Shown here: one piece after another, positions 6,183 to 9,202 of the stretch
How the letters are laid out: each line of letters begins with the position of its first letter
Numbering within the stretch: position 1 is the stretch's first letter
Origin: Anderseniella sp.
GTDB taxonomy: Bacteria > Pseudomonadota > Alphaproteobacteria > Rhizobiales > Aestuariivirgaceae
NCBI GenBank assembly: GCA_013041995.1
Contig: JABDRA010000379.1
Span: 1 to 9,202, forward strand
Direction: 5' to 3'
Length of the DNA stretch: 9,202 nt
Made by a program: the position numbers and the translations under genes
The notes under the pieces: model-generated
Told to the model about the DNA's origin: nothing
Database searches by the model: none
Seen by the model: the letters and a program-made list of their open reading frames with translations, nothing else

Positions 6183-7799
6183 ATGATGCTTTTTCGCACC
6201 ATAGCCGTTCTGGTCGCTAACCTGATCGTTGTCAGTTTCCTGATGGTTGGTCCTGTTTACGCAGCAGGCCTCGATACGGCCGTATCCGGGTTGAAGGAAA
6301 AGAGTTTCGCCAGGCGCCTCGGTGCGGTTGGTGAAATTGCAGCAACCGGGGATGCGCGCGCGGCAGATATCCTCAATGCCCTTGCCAGCAACAAGGCATT
6401 TGTTGCTGCGCCTGACGGGAAGGTAGTGATCCCTGATCCCACCGGTCCTGGGACTTACCTTGATGCTGCCACCGGTGAAAATCTTGGGACGATTGCCCCG
6501 GGTGCACTGAAAAAAGTTCGCATCAACAATCGAATGCGCGGCGCCATTCGCGATGCGCTCGGCAGTTTGACCTTGCGGTCAAAAGACAAGGGCCGTCGTC
6601 TCACTGCTGCGCGAACCATGATTTCATCTCCCGATGCAGCCACCCTGGACAGCTTGAACGCAGCCATTGAAGCAGAGACTGACGATCAAGTCAGATTGGC
6701 CATGCAGCGTGCGCGCGCGGCCTCCGTGCTGGCGTCCACCGGGCCTGACGCTGACAAACTGGCTGCAATCGAAGTGATCAGTGCGATGGGAAATCAGGCT
6801 GCAATCGGTTTGCTGACACCGGTTGCAGCAGGTGATCCCGGCGCAGTTGCAGACAGTGCCCGCGCTGCAATGGTGATGATTGACAGCTCACTTGCGGTTT
6901 GGCGCAACGCCCAGAATGTTGTTTACGGGTTAAGTCTCGGCTCCGTTCTGCTGCTCGCCGCAATTGGTCTTGCGATCACGTTTGGCGTCATGGGTGTCAT
7001 CAACATGGCGCATGGCGAAATGGTCATGCTGGGCGCCTACGTGACCTTCATGGTGCAGGAGGTCATCCGGCAGACCATGCCCGGCCTGTTCGACTGGTCG
7101 TTGCTGATTGCATTGCCGCTGGCATTTGCCCTGACAGGGCTGGTCGGCATTGCCATGGAACGCGGCATCATCCGGTTTCTGTATGGCCGCCCGCTTGAAA
7201 CACTGCTGGCAACGTGGGGTGTGTCGCTTATTCTGCAGCAGGCGGTGAGGACAATTTTCGGACCCAACAATCGCGAAGTGGGCAACCCGTCATGGATGTC
7301 CGGTTCGCTGGAACTCGGGCAGTTGACCCTGACCTGGAACCGGCTCTACATCATTGCATTTGCGTTGACGATCTTTGCGTTGCTGTTTCTGGCCATGCGG
7401 TTCACCGGCTTCGGCTTGCAAATGCGGGCCGTGGTGCAGAACCGGCGCATGGCAGGGTCCATGGGCATTCGCACCAAATGGATTGACGCGCTGACATTCG
7501 GTCTCGGTTCCGGCATTGCCGGCCTGGCAGGTGTCGCCATCAGCCAGATCGACAATGTCAGTCCAAATCTGGGGCAGAGTTACATTATCGACAGTTTCAT
7601 GGTTGTCGTATTCGGCGGCGTCGGGAACTTGTGGGGAACCCTGGTCGGTGCAATGACGCTGGGCATCGCCAACAAGTTTCTGGAACCCTATGCAGGTGCT
7701 GTTCTGGCAAAGGTCCTGATACTGGTATTCATCATCCTGTTTATCCAGAAACGCCCGCGTGGCCTGTTTGCGCTCAAGGGCCGGGGAGCAGACGCATGA
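6183..7799 (+). CDS. urtB: Urea ABC transporter permease UrtB (long form)
   Basis: A 538-residue inner-membrane permease that forms the urea channel with UrtC. Residues 1-28 look like a cleavable signal peptide (hydrophobic core, VYAAG). Residues 29 to about 240 are a soluble, alanine-rich, mostly helical region presumably in the periplasm; the long UrtB form is known to carry such an extension. The LivH-like permease domain follows from NVVYGLSLGSVLLL (245-258), with GVINMAHGEMVMLGAY (271-286) and the cytoplasmic loop GFGLQMRAVVQNRRMAGSMG (409-428), which should contact the ATPases. The last helix ends in KRPRGLFA (523-530). Two adjacent ATG codons begin the gene at 6183 and 6186. The nearest purine-rich stretch, GAGGG at 6164-6168, is 14 bases away, so initiation may be weak. 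The stop overlaps the urtC start as ATGA. Confidence 0.94.
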   Translation: MMLFRTIAVLVANLIVVSFLMVGPVYAAGLDTAVSGLKEKSFARRLGAVGEIAATGDARAADILNALASNKAFVAAPDGKVVIPDPTGPGTYLDAATGENLGTIAPGALKKVRINNRMRGAIRDALGSLTLRSKDKGRRLTAARTMISSPDAATLDSLNAAIEAETDDQVRLAMQRARAASVLASTGPDADKLAAIEVISAMGNQAAIGLLTPVAAGDPGAVADSARAAMVMIDSSLAVWRNAQNVVYGLSLGSVLLLAAIGLAITFGVMGVINMAHGEMVMLGAYVTFMVQEVIRQTMPGLFDWSLLIALPLAFALTGLVGIAMERGIIRFLYGRPLETLLATWGVSLILQQAVRTIFGPNNREVGNPSWMSGSLELGQLTLTWNRLYIIAFALTIFALLFLAMRFTGFGLQMRAVVQNRRMAGSMGIRTKWIDALTFGLGSGIAGLAGVAISQIDNVSPNLGQSYIIDSFMVVVFGGVGNLWGTLVGAMTLGIANKFLEPYAGAVLAKVLILVFIILFIQKRPRGLFALKGRGADA

Positions 7800-8953
7800 T
7801 GACCGCGATGGTGATGCGCGCACTCGGCTGGCAGGCCGGCTGGTTTCTGATAATTCTGGCGATCATTGCCATTGCTGTTCCGGTGATGCACCTGGCCCTG
7901 CCGGCGGATCATGCGCTGCACCTGTCGGGCTATGCCGTGGCATTGATGGGCAAGTATCTGTGTTTTGCGCTGCTGGCGCTTTCGGTCGACCTGATCTGGG
8001 GCTATTGCGGCATTCTTTCGTTGGGCCATGGCGCCTTCTTTGCGCTTGGCGGCTATGCCATGGGCATGTACCTCATGCGCCAGATCGGCAGCCGCGGCGT
8101 ATACGCAAACCCGGAATTGCCTGATTTCATGGTTTTCCTCAACTGGCAGGAACTGCCTTGGTACTGGTACGGTTTCGACAACTTCATCTTTGCCTGCTTT
8201 ATGGTGCTTGCCGTGCCGGGACTGCTGGCATTCGTGTTCGGCTGGTTCGCTTTCCGCTCGCGTGTAACAGGGGTCTATCTGTCCATTATTACCCAAGCCA
8301 TGACCTATGCCTTGCTGCTGGCATTCTTCCGCAACGATATGGGGTTCGGCGGCAATAACGGGTTGACGGATTTCAAGGATATCCTGGGATTTTCCCTTCA
8401 GTCAGATGGCACCCGTGCCGGACTGTTTGCCGCCTCTGCTGTTGCGCTGGGACTGGGTTATGTTGTCTGCCGGCTTATCACCACGTCGCGGGCCGGCAAG
8501 GTGCTTGAAGCCATTCGCGACGCAGAAAGCCGTACCCGGTTTCTTGGCTACAAGGTCGAGCACTACAAACTGTTTGTTTTTGTGGTGTCTGCCTGCCTGG
8601 CAGGCGTTGCCGGTGCGCTTTATGTGCCGCAGGTCGGTATCATCAATCCGAGTGAGTTTTCCCCGGCCAATTCAATCGAGATCGTTATCGCGGTCGCCGT
8701 TGGCGGGCGCGGTACGTTGATCGGCGCGGTGCTGGGCGCAGTCCTGATAAATTATGCCAAGACCTGGTTCACCGGTGCATTGCCCGAATACTGGTTGTTT
8801 GCGCTGGGCGGCCTGTTCATTGCCGTGACCCTGTTCCTGCCCAAGGGGATTATGGGACTGGCGGCGCGTCTCCGGCAGACCCTGTTGCACAGCTCTCGCA
8901 AGCAGGATGCAACGCCAGACCTGGTGCCGGATCAGCGCGAGGTGGCAAAGTGA
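7796..8953 (+). CDS. urtC: Urea ABC transporter permease UrtC
   Basis: A 385-residue LivM-like inner-membrane permease, partner of UrtB in urea import. Motifs are DLIWGYCGILSLGHGAFF (65-82), the first transmembrane hairpin typical of LivM/UrtC; RVTGVYLSIITQAMTYAL (156-173); the EAA-like loop GKVLEAIRDAESRTRFLGYK (234-253) for coupling to UrtD/UrtE; and VGGRGTLIGAVLGA (302-315). Aromatic-rich PWYWYGFDNF (121-130) in the extra-membrane loop is common in UrtC. Length is normal. The ATG at 7796 overlaps the urtB stop (ATGA), and a second ATG follows at 7799; GGGGAG (7783-7788) lies seven bases before the first. The frame stays open upstream inside urtB but has no UrtC-like content there. The hydrophilic tail (about 360-385) runs into urtD. 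Confidence 0.94.
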   Translation: MMTAMVMRALGWQAGWFLIILAIIAIAVPVMHLALPADHALHLSGYAVALMGKYLCFALLALSVDLIWGYCGILSLGHGAFFALGGYAMGMYLMRQIGSRGVYANPELPDFMVFLNWQELPWYWYGFDNFIFACFMVLAVPGLLAFVFGWFAFRSRVTGVYLSIITQAMTYALLLAFFRNDMGFGGNNGLTDFKDILGFSLQSDGTRAGLFAASAVALGLGYVVCRLITTSRAGKVLEAIRDAESRTRFLGYKVEHYKLFVFVVSACLAGVAGALYVPQVGIINPSEFSPANSIEIVIAVAVGGRGTLIGAVLGAVLINYAKTWFTGALPEYWLFALGGLFIAVTLFLPKGIMGLAARLRQTLLHSSRKQDATPDLVPDQREVAK

Positions 8954-9202
8954 CCCAAACACCGATTACGCCAGTGCTCTACCTCGACGGTGTCTCCGTC
9001 AGCTTTGACGGTTTCAAGGCCCTGAACAGCCTGTCATTGATCATTGATCCGGGAGAGATGCGCGCCATCATCGGTCCAAACGGAGCCGGCAAAACCACCA
9101 TGATGGATGTCATTACCGGCAAGACGCGGCCTGACAGCGGCGAGATATTCTTCAATGGCGATACCGATCTGATCAAACTCGACGAAGCCGATATTGCCCA
9201 GC
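8950..9202 (+). CDS. urtD: Urea ABC transporter ATPase UrtD (N-terminal part, cut by window edge)
   Basis: The first 84 codons of the LivG-like ATPase that powers urea import with UrtE. The frame starts at a GTG overlapping the urtC stop (GTGA) and stays open to the right edge. It shows an A-loop region LYLDGVSVSFDGFKALN (10-26), the Walker A IGPNGAGKTT (41-50), and DVITGKTRPDSGEIFFNG (53-70), all characteristic of UrtD. The Q-loop, signature motif and Walker B lie beyond the window. No other start fits the conserved N-terminus better; the four-base overlap suggests coupled translation, which makes a GTG start reasonable. Confidence 0.94.
   Translation, partial: MTQTPITPVLYLDGVSVSFDGFKALNSLSLIIDPGEMRAIIGPNGAGKTTMMDVITGKTRPDSGEIFFNGDTDLIKLDEADIAQ

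Noticed and set aside
7631..7795. Extension of urtC upstream into urtB
   Set aside because: The sequence is coding for the conserved UrtB C-terminus in another frame, and the ATGA overlap with GGGGAG upstream gives a normal start at 7796.
1..9202. Mobile elements, CRISPR arrays, tRNA/rRNA or a novel defence system
   Set aside because: I read both strands and saw no long direct or terminal repeats, no regularly spaced repeats, no RNA gene signatures and no unfamiliar gene cluster; all sizeable genes belong to known families.

Overview
The window looks like an ordinary chromosomal segment of an alphaproteobacterium, possibly Hyphomicrobiales-like. The grounds are the imuA-imuB-dnaE2 mutagenesis cassette, a GTTC-N7-GTTC type LexA box (the alphaproteobacterial form), the urt gene order, and moderately GC-rich codon use throughout. 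I see no insertion sequence, phage gene, tRNA, rRNA or CRISPR array. I also see no clearly undescribed system; the most informative content is regulatory.

Left part, minus strand (about 1-3345). This is a complete imuA and imuB followed by the first 325 codons of dnaE2, which runs off the left edge. The genes are tightly packed: imuA and imuB overlap by 116 bp, and imuB and dnaE2 share an ATGA. A strong sigma70-type promoter (TTGACT-17-TTTAAT) with an exact LexA box at its start point lies in front of imuA. It shows that imuA should start at 3272 rather than at the upstream in-frame ATG, which sits inside the -10 element. The three products form the SOS-induced translesion synthesis machine: DnaE2 is the polymerase, ImuB the clamp-binding adaptor, and ImuA the RecA-like partner.

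Middle (3273-4435). A 176-bp divergent spacer contains the imuA promoter and a perfect CRP-type palindrome (TGTGA-N6-TCACA). It leads into a plus-strand gene for a ten-helix EamA/DMT-family permease of unknown substrate.

Right part, plus strand (4436-9202). A 341-bp gene-free region carries, in textbook order, NtrC-like inverted repeats, an exact IHF consensus site and a candidate sigma54 -24/-12 promoter. The urea ABC transporter operon follows: urtA (periplasmic binding protein), urtB and urtC (permeases) and the start of urtD (ATPase), cut by the right edge. A strong intrinsic terminator between urtA and urtB probably attenuates the operon, so that binding protein is made in excess over the membrane and ATPase parts. 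urtB/urtC and urtC/urtD overlap by 4 bp. Together these genes import urea under nitrogen limitation; urtE and possibly urease genes would be expected beyond the right edge but cannot be seen here.
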